Origin: Selaginella tamariscina
Taxonomy: Eukaryota; Streptophyta; Lycopodiopsida; Selaginellales; Selaginellaceae
Assembly (NCBI GenBank): GCA_003024785.1
Contig: PUQB01000156.1
Coordinates: forward strand, 248,001 to 312,000
DNA length: 64,000 bases
Direction of reading: 5' to 3'
Part shown: positions 1-10,395 of the stretch, one piece after another
How the letters are laid out: each line of letters starts with the position of its first letter
Numbering within the stretch: position 1 is the stretch's first letter
Position numbers and translations under genes: made by a program
Notes under the pieces: generated by a model
What the model saw: the letters and a program-made list of their open reading frames with translations, nothing else
Databases searched by the model: none
Told to the model about the DNA's origin: nothing

Positions 1-1036
1 AAAACATCCATGCATATTATGCATGACAAAAGATGATATACAAGTTCTAAGACAGAGGTCAATCTACATATGGACGATGTAGAAACCTACAACGTGGCAA
101 CATGTGCGAGGGGTGATCTTTGGAACTAAATTACAGAGACAGACGTGGCAACAGACAGTGATATTAAGTGCTTAGATTTACATAGAAATCATATGTTAGA
201 TGATCCACGGACAGAGTAGCTTATTAAAAGAGATCAGGTGTAAATGCATAACAGATTATAACTAAATGTGAACTAATAACTTAATCGTGCATGGCATTGT
301 AACATTTATCATGGTTCTTGAAGTGTATTTTAACAATGATAATCTAGTGGTTTTTGGAGTGTATTTTTGTATCGATTATCAGAACTGGAAAGTCTCCGGG
401 CAGCCAAAGGCTCCAAGTCACTTTGAGAGTGGCTTTTCATATAAGAAATATGCGAATTAAATGAATGATTATCATAGTGTATTCCACAAGCAAGTTAGTC
501 AAATAGAAAGTGGCTTCTAGTAACAATTTTTTGTAAGGCTATAGAGTGAATTATAGAATGTTAATGCTATGTAGCATTTAATACTCATCAGAGATATTGT
601 CATGTGTAGTGGTTTTACAAACAGAGGTGTTATTGACTGGCTTTTGTAAGTTGACTACTGCTAGTATGGATGCGCCTTCCCATGCTTGCTTACAAATTTT
701 GAGCAAACGGCCAGATATTGCCCTTTGGATAACATGTTGAACAGCCTTCAAACATCTCATAAATGGTGCAACTGCAAACACCTTTGATCAAGCTCGCCTA
801 TTGTGAATGAGTAGCAGCGAAAGACTTCACAGCAATTAAGCTGATGTCTACAATTGGTTGCTCCAAGAGAATGCTTGCTATTACCTTTAGTTTCTGGACC
901 TCAAGTTCCTTCATTATGTTCTCCCAGTTCCCAGGCAACTACAGAGAGGATAAAACGAGTTAACTATGCAATGTATGTACAAGAACTTATATTTGGTACT
1001 CATCTTCGTTGATCATAATGTCTATTACTTCATCAA
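1..1036. other. No certain gene; possible 3' exons on minus strand
   Basis: Mostly AT-rich sequence without a convincing gene. On the minus strand a stretch from about 942 down to 579 could be the last exons of a gene whose body would lie to the right. It has an acceptor-like CTCTCTGTAG before 942, the readable peptide NWENIMKELEVQKLK, an AAG|GTAATA donor, then acceptor-like TTTGCAG and a 60-odd-residue reading frame ending at 579. I do not recognise the product. The sequence to the right is LTR debris, so any gene here is truncated or spurious. Confidence 0.2.
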
Positions 1037-1387
1037 TGTCGTAGTTTCTTATTTTGACTCCTCTTTACTTTATACATTGACTTTGCTTATCAAACTATGT
1101 TGACAGTCTTTAAATGTAATAAAAATAACCCCACTTAATGCATTTAAGTGTTTAAGGATAGTTTGGCCTATTATTCCTAAATATCGCGAGAAACTCTACC
1201 TTCTAAAAACTTTTAGCTTAGTTTTTCATGTCCCAGTTAGGTTTCTAATTGGCTTTGGTGAGTTCAGCATATTGGGTATGTTTAGAAATACCCTTAGGGT
1301 TGACACGTTAGACTTACGTAAATAAGAAAACATGAGCGGGGCCTTTGTCACATATATTAAGTAGTACATGTAGTGAGGGTTCTTGGT
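1037..1387 (+). repeat. LTR fragment, first of two tandem copies
   Basis: Begins TGTCGTAGTTT and runs through the same landmarks as the copy that follows it (CCTCTTTACTTT, GCACTTAAGTG-like, CCCAGTTA, AAATACCCTTA). It ends where the next copy begins with TGTCATAATTT. The same family occurs inverted at about 34,830-35,722, where a polypurine tract directly precedes it, so this is an LTR and not a gene. This copy is cut at about 350 bp, just after a TATA-like stretch. Confidence 0.6.
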
Positions 1388-2205
1388 GTCATAATTTTTA
1401 CTATAACTCCTCTTTACTTTGGATATTGATTATTATTACTTATCGAACTATGTTGATAAATCCTAGATGTAATAAGAAACAGCCCCGCTTAGTGTACTTA
1501 GGTGTTTAGGGGTAGTCCGGCCAGCTATTTAGATATCGTGACAAACTCTAAGCGAAAGTAGCACTTACCTTTTAAAAAACTCTTACCCTAGATTTCCGTG
1601 CCCCAGTTAAGTTTTTGGGTGGTTACGGTGAGTTTGGCATGTCGGATATGGGTAGAAACACCCTTAAGGTTGACCTAAACCTAGGGTTGCCCTATCATCA
1701 AACCTCTCAAGTTTTAGGGGTTAATAAGTCATTAATTAACTTAGCAAGTATATTCCCTCTGGGAATGAGATTTCGTGCCTATGTGAACAAGAAGGGATCG
1801 GTAGAAGAGTAACGAACTTAATCATGAAAACTCTCCCACATGTACTACTTAATATATATGACAGAGCCCCCCTTTAACTTATGTCGTTAAGGTACAACCC
1901 TCTGTTGTGTGCCCAAACTTCCAAATGACGAGGGTACGTCCCACCTTTGGGGTAACTCACCTTAACATTGGCAAATCCATGCCTAGAAGGTCTTGTCACA
2001 ATGCACATTCCAAGAGCCAGATGTTAAGGCTTGTCTTCAGCCTCCTCCTCTCATGTCAAACTGGGTGTAGCACTAATGGCCAAGCAAGGCACATTCATGT
2101 CTTTGTCCAACTGTGGGCGTGAGATCTTATTTGACAGGTTCACATTATTCACTAAGGGGTTCAAGAGTTGGCTCCTAATCCTGAGGGTTCACTAAGGGGT
2201 TCAAA
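1388..2205 (+). repeat. LTR-like copy, second of the tandem pair
   Basis: Starts TGTCATAATTTTTACTATAA and matches the reverse complement of about 35,722 down to 34,9xx. Shared landmarks include AGTGTACTTAGGTGTTTAGG, the CGAAAGTAG block and CAACCCTCT...CCCAAACTTCC. The match weakens past about 1,960. The short open reading frames inside it are not supported as genes. Confidence 0.5.
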
Positions 2206-2212
2206 AGTTGGC

Positions 2213-2460
2213 ATTTATTAATCTCTCGCACACACACGCACACTCCTGTATATACATATACATATACATATATATACATATATATATATATGTGTGTGTG
2301 TGTGTGTATCTATATAATTTAATTTATTTAGCATACACATATGATATACATATACATATGTGTGTGTGTATCACTATAATTTTATCTGATTTATCTATCT
2401 CTGGCACACACACGCACTCTCTTACACACACATATACATATACATATATATATGTGTGTA
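2213..2460. repeat. CA/TG and TA-TG microsatellite block
   Basis: Imperfect (CA)n, (TATACA)n and (TG)n tracts. In reverse complement the block parallels the microsatellite at about 50,900-51,200, including the spacer words TATAATTTAATTTATTTAGCA and the adjoining palindromic repeat. The two are therefore copies of one composite repeat in opposite orientation. Confidence 0.7.
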
Positions 2461-2530
2461 GTGGCGGGATTAATCCCGCTGCTATATGGTTAGGGCCTCA
2501 GCGGTGGGATTAATCCCGCCGCCGAGGCCC
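2461..2530. repeat. Two units of the GGCGGGATTAATCCCGCC palindrome
   Basis: Two cores (GGCGGGATTAATCCCGC and GGTGGGATTAATCCCGCC) about 40 bp apart, in the same context (ATATGGTTAG...) as the last units of the large array at 49,655-50,900 but inverted. The truncated 5' LTR of element A starts immediately to the right, so this block marks the left break of element A. Confidence 0.8.
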
Positions 2531-2538
2531 TTCATGCC

Positions 2539-3139
2539 CTTACCGAGAGGAAAAGGTGCGTAAGGACAAGGAAAGAAAGGCTGTGAAGGAGGAAAATCCT
2601 TACCGAGAGGAAAAGGTGAGTAAGGAAAAGGAAGGAAAGGCTGAAATCCTTACTGAGAGGAAAAGGTGAGTAAGGAAAAAGAAAAGGAAAAGGAAAAGCA
2701 AATCTCAGAAAGGAGAAGGATGACGTGGCGAGAGGAAGGGTAGTTAAGGAGTAGTTAGGGCATGGGAGAAGGGGTCTCCAGAAGGGTCTCCACAAGAAGT
2801 TCTAACAGGAGAGAAGGGTCTCCATTTGAAGTTCTAGCAGGAGATAGAGGTTCTCTACACTTTGTCTCTTGTATTCATGTAGTAATGAAAGGTGCATAAT
2901 ATAAGATCTTGTGTGTATGTATGTATACTCTCAATGAATTGATATAACAAGGCAATAGCAAAAATCCATTCTTGCCCTTGACTTCGGAGACCAGTCAATT
3001 GTGACTTGAGAGAAGGAGTTTTAATATATGTAAATGTGGAGAGTTGAAGGAAATAAAGTGTTTAGCCTTTCTTAAAGGTTAGGAGAAAGGAAACCGGTTA
3101 AACAGGAAAAGGTGGGATATCCGGTTTTCCTGTTTAACA
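2539..3139 (+). repeat. 5' LTR of element A, 5'-truncated
   Basis: Aligns with the 3' LTR (15,337-16,306) from the CTTACCGAGAGGAAAAGG motif to the terminal TTTTCCTGTTTAACA. It lacks roughly the first 100 bp and an internal CA-rich segment that the 3' LTR has. The left edge abuts the palindromic repeat. Confidence 0.8.
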
Positions 3140-3165
3140 TTTGGCGACCACGGAGGGATTTCGCC
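3140..3165 (+). other. Primer binding site of element A
   Basis: Directly after the LTR terminus TTTAACA comes TTTGGCGACCACGGAGGG. The same motif follows the 5' LTR of element B at 13,000-13,023 (minus strand). The TGGCGACC start is typical of plant gypsy elements primed by a tRNA other than initiator Met. I cannot name the tRNA. Confidence 0.6.
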
Positions 3166-3265
3166 ATTGCAGTGTTAGCATTCATTGAGAAAAGAGGCTA
3201 AAAAGATAGAATTTTCATTCTGAAAAAGGCTCAAAAGGTGTAGAGCCAGATGTGTAAAGAAAGGA

Positions 3266-4848
3266 ATGAATGAAACCTTGAAGGAACCATCGTTTTGTCC
3301 AACCTTAGCTGATCAAAGGAACCAAAGGTAGGCCAATAGAGTGGCTGCCCAACAACAACATGAAACTAACGAAAATAGACGTCAAAATATCCTTGGAAAG
3401 ATATTAGAGGATATTGCAGAAACAATACAGAAATCTGAGGCTGATCCAGAGAATTGAAGGTAGTATCAAACAGCTGGTTTAGAGGAGACTATGAGAGGAA
3501 CGGAAGGAGTGCCTGTTCATAGACCGAGATTGCAAGGAGAAGGATCTCCTGAGAACTCCCAAAGAGGAAGGGAGGAAGGTGTAAGAGAAAATACACCAGA
3601 GCAAAGGATTATTACAAATATGGCATATCCACCGTATCTTGGAAATGTTTGGGAGTACGGTAATGTATCCCACATTCTTTGCAGAAAAGAAAGAAAATCC
3701 GAAAAGGCATTTACAATAGTTTGAAAAGGTAGTAAAACTGTATAAGGTGATGGATGTAAAAGGCTACTTATATTTCCACATACATTGAAAGGAAATGGTA
3801 TTATGATTTAGAAAAGGAAGTCAGAGAGGATTATCAGAAGGTTACTGATGCTTTTAAGGAGTATTTCAGAAAGGAAGAATTGCCAGAGGAACATTTAGAG
3901 AAGTTAAGGACTATCCTTCAAGGCAAAACAGAAAAAATAGATGAATATACACATCGTTTTAAAAACATGAGAAAAAGTGTAAGGCATATGTAAAGATGGA
4001 TGCCTTATTACTGTCACGACCCGATACAGAATACAGGATTCCGGATATAGGATATGGGTTGTAGGACTTTCCTACAGGATTCTGGATACATGATATGGGT
4101 TGCAGGACTTTCCTACAGGATATTCCTACCAGGATTCCGGACATAGGATATGCCACAGGATATGCCTAGAGGATAAGGGACATGTGGACTCATCTTAGCC
4201 TCTGCATGCATGCAGTCACTTTTGCATGCATGCAACCACTTTTAGCACTCATGCCTAGATTAACTCTTGGAGTTGTGAGCATAAAAGCTCCGACCTAATT
4301 GTTGTACAATCAGTTACTATCAACACCAGTCTTTCTACGATCATTCTTGTTCTTGTCTCGTTCGTGTCTTGCTCCTTGCCTCCTGCTCTTGTCTTGTTCC
4401 TGGATCCTGTCTTGTTCTTATTTTGTTCCTTGATCCTGTCTTGCGCTTTCCTGTCTTGCTCCCGGATCCTATCCTGATCCTGTCCTGCTCCTGGATCCGT
4501 CCTATTCCTGTCTTATTCCTAGTTCCTGTCCTGCTCTCGGTCCTGTTCCTGAGTCAAGCCTTCCTGCTCTCGGAATCCTGCTCACTTCCTGATTCCTGGA
4601 TCGTGGCTTGACAATTGCAATGGTATAAGCAAGGGTTGTTAAAACCATATAGAGATCTAGCACTCACTATCAATGAAAAGGATAGAGAGGATCTCATTGA
4701 TCAATTAAAAATATATGAGAAGAAGAGAAGGCAAATAGAAAAGATTGCAGAAGGAAAGTTGAAAGTATATGTAAGAAAGGAAGAATCTTCTGATGAAGAG
4801 GAAGAGGAAGCTGATGTAGTAAAGGTTCGAAAATATCCAATAGATGAG
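3266..4848 (+). pseudogene. gag of element A, 5' part (interrupted)
   Basis: N-terminal and central Gag, the capsid-like structural protein of the element. It starts near ATG 3,266 and contains the same blocks as B's gag: the QNILGKI region, the FPHTLKGNA-type region (here damaged), KEYFRKEELPEEHLEKL, and the acidic SSDEEEEEADVVKVRKYPID stretch. The frame is broken by stop codons and small indels around 3,330-3,760, then by a solo LTR inside the codons for DALLQWYKQ. It stops at KYPIDE where element B is inserted. The remainder continues at 13,218. Non-functional. Confidence 0.8.
4012..4613 (+). mobile_element. Solo LTR of the element-C chromovirus family
   Basis: Starts TGTCACGACCC and ends GTGGCTTGACA, 602 bp. 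It is flanked by ATTAC (4,007-4,011) and ATTGC (4,614-4,618), a 5-bp target duplication with one change. Element B's intact gag gives the empty site (CCTTATTGCAATGG). The LTR matches those of element C at 25,442-31,635. A TATA-like ATAAAAG at 4,281 lies 30 bp before CAGTTACTATCAA (4,311-4,323), the sequence proposed below as the self-primer. Formed by recombination between the two LTRs of a full insertion. Confidence 0.9.
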
Positions 4849-5040
4849 TGTTAAACAGGAAAAGGGCTCTCTGCCTCACCTTTTCCTATTTAACTTGTTT
4901 CCTTCACCTTTTCCTTTTCCTTTTCCTCTCGGTAAGGATTTTCTCCTTCACAACCTTTCCTTCCATGCTTATACGGACCTTCCTACCCTTATTCTCTCTA
5001 CAGTAGGACGTCCTATGCTCCTAATATTTTACCTTTAACA
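4849..5040 (-). repeat. 3' LTR of element B
   Basis: 192 bp, TG...CA ends, nearly identical to 13,024-13,217. Minus-strand reading begins TGTTAAAGGTAAAATATTAG and ends CCTTTTCCTGTTTAACA. These are the same ends as element A's LTR, with the middle missing. Confidence 0.9.
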
Positions 5041-5062
5041 CTGCCCCCTCCTTATTTGTTGC
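5041..5062 (-). other. Polypurine tract of element B
   Basis: Minus strand reads AAATAAGGAGGGGGCAG immediately before the LTR TG. The equivalent plus-strand tract of element A (GAATAAGGAGGGGTAG) lies at 15,321-15,336. It primes plus-strand DNA synthesis. Confidence 0.7.
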
Positions 5063-5246
5063 TGTGTCCTCACGGCAACACATCTGCGCATCCTCCTGGT
5101 ATTCCACCTCCTCCTGATCCTTGTACTTCTGAAACTCTGCTCTCTCCTTATCAGTTCCTGCTGAACCATTGCCACCTGAAGACGAAACGCCTGCGTCTCC
5201 TTCCTAGCTGCTCATTCTCCTCTTGAAGCCTGGAACTCGTCCACCA

Positions 5247-7260
5247 CTACAGACAGAATGGTAGCAGTCTGCTGCGTTCATCCCGCGCTCGTACCAGCCT
5301 CTGAAATAAATTCATCGGCTCCTGTGCAGTCTGTGGAGGTTTAAGCTCCACAACCGGGCTTGGAGTCCTTTGCTTGATCGGTCGCTGAATCCCCTTACTC
5401 ACGAGTCCCTGGAGTGCCGTCATCTTCGGCGCCATCACGCTCTCAACTGCTTGTACAATGAGCCGCTGAATGTCTGCCCTATCTTTAATCGTGTACCCGG
5501 AATTTACGAGGTGATTGAAGAGATTTGCCGCGATCTGCGTTGCGTCCTGTGTCTCGTTTCCACCTTTATCCATCTGCTCGACCATTTCCTGCTGGAGCTG
5601 TGCAAGACACTGTGCAAACTGCATCTGCGTCTCCGTAGCCTGCACCTCTTTCCGCGCAAACGCCCTCCGTCTTTTGAAAATCGCATCTGTCTGCATCCCT
5701 CAAGATTCTGCTGAATCGGCTCCTCCTCCTCCAGGCGGAAATCAGTCACTGGCACACCCTGCGATCCACTTCCCCGATACATCCCTCGTCCATACATACC
5801 TGTATGTGTGCGTGGAGAATGCTGAAAGGGCGGCGGATTAAATGATGCCTCGGAAACTTCGCTCCCGCGCCATCTCCTCAGCTTCTCTCGCAATTCCCAC
5901 TACTTCCTCATCGGTTATATCCACCGTTGTGGGTGTAACCGTCGGGAAGGAATATCCGAGGATACTTTCTGCTTGTCCTCGATCTCAGTCGTCCGTTCCC
6001 CAACCTGGCTCACCCTCATCACATCCCTTCTTCTTATAAGGGTCTATTTCTCCCAACGGGATTATCATCATCCGTCTCTCACGCAACAGTTCTACATATT
6101 CTCCTGTTCCTTTCCCACCTGCGGTTCCAGCTCACTGAAGTTTTCCACTCTCCTGCCTGGCTTTTGTTCTCCGTTCCTTCTCAACCTCCTTTGGTTCCTC
6201 GTCCTCTCCAGGTTCGTCCTCTTCCTCCTGTTCCAACGAAGGTTCTTCTTCCCGTATGATCTCCCTACTGCCGTCTTCCTCCTCGTCGAGGTCTACCACT
6301 ATTCTCGGCTCGGAGTTATCTGCTCCTGGCTTTGACTTCTTACCTTTTTCGCCCGATCTAGTGTTCCTCCTCGGTCGTTGATCTCTCGACCTTTGATTTC
6401 TTCCTCTTTGGCGTTCTCTCCATCTGTTTTCCTCCTCTGCCTGCAGGTCAGCATCTACTCCTTTTCCCTTCGTCTCCCCCATCTTGCGCTTGGTTTGCTT
6501 CTTCTGAAGTGACTCCGTTTCTCTCCTCACTTGCTTCATACGCGCGACTATCTCCGGCCCCCCGGTTCGCCGTATTGGCGTACATAATCCGCGATTATCT
6601 GTACCCATGTGAAGGCCATCATGGACGAAGGCTCTCCCTTTTTCTCTAACTCCTGCATTGCACAGAGGTGCTCCCTCAGCCTTTTCAGCAAATATCTCGC
6701 CACTCCTACTGGCCTCTTTTCCTTTAATCCGTCATATAAAGACATGACCGGATTCGATGCTGTAATATAGATGTCCGAAATTCAACGCGTTAACGATAAA
6801 ATTCATCGCTAACTGCGTTTCCTCCCTCAGGTCGGAAAGCTTCAACCCCACCTTGCTCACATACTGCTTGCCTTCCTTTAAGTACCTGTGAGGTGTGCCT
6901 TCTCGGCCTTTACCTCTCCTTCCGAATGTGGGAGGTGAAATACCTCCTCCACCAACCTATCGGTGAAAAGGAGTTTCCTCTCCTCTGCATAAGCTACAAA
7001 TCCTGTATCCGGCTTCTCCACCTTCTCCAAAGCATCACTAAGGTGAAGCATTCTTCATCATGAGGTTCGGCATCTCTTAGAATCTCCGCGTATGGCCACA
7101 AACCTATCTCCGCAGAACCTCTCCATCTCACAGGAGAAATCCCATTTGTGTGCATCAACTGGACTTTCCCCAATCTCTCTCCATCAGGAGGATTCACCAA
7201 CTCCCGGCAATTCCGCGCAGACACAAGACCCTTCTTTGCCGACATCTCTCTCTCACTGCA
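5247..7260 (-). pseudogene. Extra 3' coding region (ORF3) of element B, unknown function
   Basis: About 2 kb between integrase and 3' LTR, on the same strand. Read on the minus strand it holds four in-line open segments: 7,245-6,994; 6,745-6,548 (SLYDGLKEKRPVGVARYLL, CAMQELEKKGEPSSMMAFTW); 6,608-6,132 (basic then strongly acidic, with EEEDEPGEDEEP); and 5,696-5,247 (Gln-rich, QLQQEMVEQMDKGG). They look like one reading frame broken by a few frameshifts, for example near 6,725. The base composition is visibly GC-richer than the adjoining AT-rich pol, which hints at a different origin. The position corresponds to that of env-like or extra ORFs in Athila and Retand elements. I see no signal peptide or membrane segment that would support an envelope protein. 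Function unknown. Confidence 0.6.
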
Positions 7261-7330
7261 AACCCTAGATCTCTGCCTTGTTTTTCGTGCACTTCAGGAG
7301 CAGAATATACTCTTCAACTCAACATAAATA

Positions 7331-8506
7331 CTACTCTCCTTCAACGAGATATTTCCTTACCTTATTAAGGTTAACCTTTCCTTCTATTGCCTCTCCTTCC
7401 AATGTTTCCAAATCCACCACACCTTCTTCCTCTACAGATTTAACCCGAAAAGGGCCTATCCAGTTCAAATTAAACTTTTGGCCTATTTCATCCACCTTTC
7501 CCCTGTACCAAAGGACGAGATCACCTACCTTTATCTCTTTGCCTTTCCTTCGCCTATCTAGCCAAACCTTCCGCCTTCTCTGAATCGCCTGTATCGTCCA
7601 CAGGGCATGCATTCTCCTCTCATCTAACTTCTCTAGCTCTATTAAACGAGCTTCCAAAGACTCCTTCTCTCCCATCCTATATTGAATTGCTATTCTCAAG
7701 GACGGCACAATATACTCCATCGGAGTTATAGCCTCCAATCCATACGCAAGCTTAAAAGGTGTCGTACCTGTAGTCACCTTATAAGCTGTTCTATAGGCCC
7801 ATAATACTTCTGGTAACCTTTCATCCCAATCCTTCTTATTTTCCTGAACCACCTTCCTTAAAACGTTTTTAAGGACTTTGTTTGTAGATTCAGCTTGTCC
7901 ATTACCTTGTGGGTAATATGGTGTAGACTTCTTATGTTTTATCACAAACTCCCTCATAAGCATTTCTATTGTTTCATTCACGAAATGCTTTCCTCTATCA
8001 CTCACAATTTCCTTAGGAATACCATAACGTACTATTATAGTATTATATATAACCTTCGCTGTATTATATGCATCAGCCTTTCTCATAGGCTCTGCCTCTA
8101 CCCATTTAGTCATATAATCTGTTAAAACCAATATATATTGATTCCTTTTTGAGCTTATAGGATTAACTGGTCCTATAAAATCCATTCCCCATTTTTGGAA
8201 AGGTTCCAGTGGTAGAACTGGATTATAAGGTTGTATTTGTTTCTTTGGAGGCAATTGTGCACGTTGGCATTTATCACATGCCTTACAATATCTATTTACA
8301 TCTCTCCATAAAGTAGGCCACCATAACCCTGCCTGAAGGATTTTCCTTCCTGTTATTTCCTCTGCAAAATGTCCTCCTGCAAGGCCTGAATGAGCCTCTT
8401 TAAGAACCTCTGGGGCCTCTAAAGGATCTACACACCTTCGTAATACCCCATCGGACCCCAGTTTATACAGCTTTCCTCCCACGAGAGAGAAGTGTCGTGT
8501 CCTCAC
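7331..8506 (-). CDS. Integrase region of element B pol
   Basis: 391 residues, open throughout. It has an N-terminal zinc-binding module (HSGLAGGHFAEE ... CKACDKCQRAQ) and a catalytic core with Asp in LVLTDYMTKW, Asp in EIVSDRGKHF and Glu in GNGQAESTNKVLK (the DDE triad). A WAYRTAYKVTTGTTPF block and a C-terminal module ending in YLVEGE follow. It inserts element cDNA into chromosomes. It overlaps the RNase H segment by 4 bp and is the most intact part of the element. No chromodomain follows, only the ORF3 region. Confidence 0.9.
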   Translation of the reverse strand: MRTRHFSLVGGKLYKLGSDGVLRRCVDPLEAPEVLKEAHSGLAGGHFAEEITGRKILQAGLWWPTLWRDVNRYCKACDKCQRAQLPPKKQIQPYNPVLPLEPFQKWGMDFIGPVNPISSKRNQYILVLTDYMTKWVEAEPMRKADAYNTAKVIYNTIIVRYGIPKEIVSDRGKHFVNETIEMLMREFVIKHKKSTPYYPQGNGQAESTNKVLKNVLRKVVQENKKDWDERLPEVLWAYRTAYKVTTGTTPFKLAYGLEAITPMEYIVPSLRIAIQYRMGEKESLEARLIELEKLDERRMHALWTIQAIQRRRKVWLDRRRKGKEIKVGDLVLWYRGKVDEIGQKFNLNWIGPFRVKSVEEEGVVDLETLEGEAIEGKVNLNKVRKYLVEGE

Positions 8507-10395
8507 GACAAAGAGCTTCCTTTCATCGGCGTCTTATAAGTAAGTGGTACTATTCCAGTGGCTAGATATTGTGTAATATGATCTAACCACCTTAATGGAA
8601 CATCCACACGAAATAAACTCGCATCAGGAAAATCATCCATAGTACGAATAGGAAGTTCGCCTGTTTTAATACGACTTAAATGATCAGCCTGTTCGTGTTG
8701 CTTTCCAGGTTTATGAATTATTTCAAAATCATATTCCTGCAGAAGTAGGAACCACCTGGCTAACCTTCCTGTAAGTACAGGTTTATTAAGTAAATATAAT
8801 AAAGCCTTATGATCCACAAAAAGTTTTACTTTATTAGCCAAAAGATAATGTCTAAATTTGTGGATAGCATATACCATACCCAATGCTTCCTTTTCTGTAG
8901 TAGTGTAATTTACCTCTGCAGGTGTGAGCCTGCGACTAGCATAATAACGATCCTTACCGTCCTCTTGCATTTGCGTAAGGACAGCTCCTATAGCAATATC
9001 AGAGGCATCAACTTGTACATGGAATTCCCGATCCCACTTGGGACTAACCAATATGGGGGCTTTAATAAGAGCCGTTCGAAGGTTATCAAATGCCTCTTGA
9101 CACTCTAAAGTCCAAACATATGGCACATCACCTTAAGCAAGTCGGTTAAAGGTTTGGCGAGTTTAGCATAATGCTTTATAACCGCCTATGGTAGCCTATT
9201 TTGCCTAAAAACCTTCGTAACTCCTTTATATCCTGTGGTGGTTGTAGGCTAAGGATGACCTTAACCTTGTCCTGATCAACCAATATTCCTTCCTTACAAA
9301 CCACATGTCCTAAAAGGACTCCTGATTTAACAAAAAAGTTACATTTTTCTGGATTTAAAGCAACTGAATTTTGTCTCATTTCTGGAAACATTTTTCCAAA
9401 CACTGTAGATGTTCCTGTTTTGTACTATACACACTAAAGTCATCCATAAAGACTTTCATAAAATCTAAAAGGTATTCACGAAAGGTATCCGTTATAATTC
9501 TTTGAAACGTAAAGGGTGCATTACATAAGCCAAAAGGCATAACCCTATAGGCATAGGCACCCCACGGACTTATAAAAGCCGTCTTATGTTGATCTGCTGG
9601 AGCTACCATCACCTGATTATATCCTGAAAAGCCATCCATAAAGGAATACATTTCATGGCCTGCGACATTATCCAGCATTTCCTCTGTGAAAGGAATAGGA
9701 AAGATATCCTTAGTTGTAACATCATTTAGCTTTTTATAATTGACACACACTCTTAGCTTCCCATTCTTTTTAGGGACGATCACGAGTGGTGACAACCATT
9801 GCGCTCCTTGTATAGGATATATAAAGCCAACCTTCAACAGTTTATCAATTTCCTCTTTCACCAATTTAGCATAGTTAGGATTCATCCTGTATGCACTTTG
9901 TTTGGCCGGTTGGCATCCCGGCAATAATTGAATAGTGTGCATACATATCTCTGGTGGTATTCCTTTAAGATCCTGATAGGACCATGCAAATACATCCTTG
10001 TATTTGGCTAACAACATCAATCCTTTATTCCTAAAATCAGGATCCAATCCTTGAGCTATATTTAATATCTTAGGTTCCATTTCTGTACCTATATTAACTT
10101 GCTCTAAAGGATCATTCGTGTAGATATATGTATATTCAGCAGGTTGTTCCTGCAAATTCATTTCATAAGGAACAGACTTATAAAATTTTTCCTGCAACCC
10201 AGATTGTTCTGTTCTGTTCCTGTTCCTTTTGAGATGCTTTCTTTCCTTCAGAATGGCATATAAATCAATCTCTGCAAGAGCTTTTAGATCAGGATATGTT
10301 TTTAAAATTTGCTCTTCCTCCTGATCATCCAAGCCCCGCACCCAATCATACCCTTCCAATGCAACTGGCCGATCCTTCTGTGCTAAGTATAGCAT
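8503..10395 (-). pseudogene. Reverse transcriptase and RNase H of element B pol (frameshifted)
   Basis: RT occupies 10,395 to about 9,176. The fingers carry LRVCVNYKKLNDVTTKD, the palm has FMDDFSVYS (variant of YxDD) and GFSGYNQVMVAP, and MPFGLCNAPFTFQR is present. A frameshift occurs near 9,390, after which ALNPEKCNFF and LGHVV continue in another frame. RNase H lies at 9,126-8,503 with VQVDASDIAIGAVL, TEKEALGMVYAIHKFRHYLL and DHKALLYLL, the catalytic acidic positions being retained. It copies element RNA to DNA and removes the template. The frameshifts mean it cannot be translated as one polyprotein. Confidence 0.85.

Noticed and set aside
2208-2513. 101-residue plus-strand ORF
   Set aside because: Microsatellite plus the palindromic repeat; low complexity.
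5370-6335. Plus-strand ORFs of 100-120 residues
   Set aside because: Antisense to element B's 3' coding region; Cys/Ser/Leu-rich composition typical of shadows.
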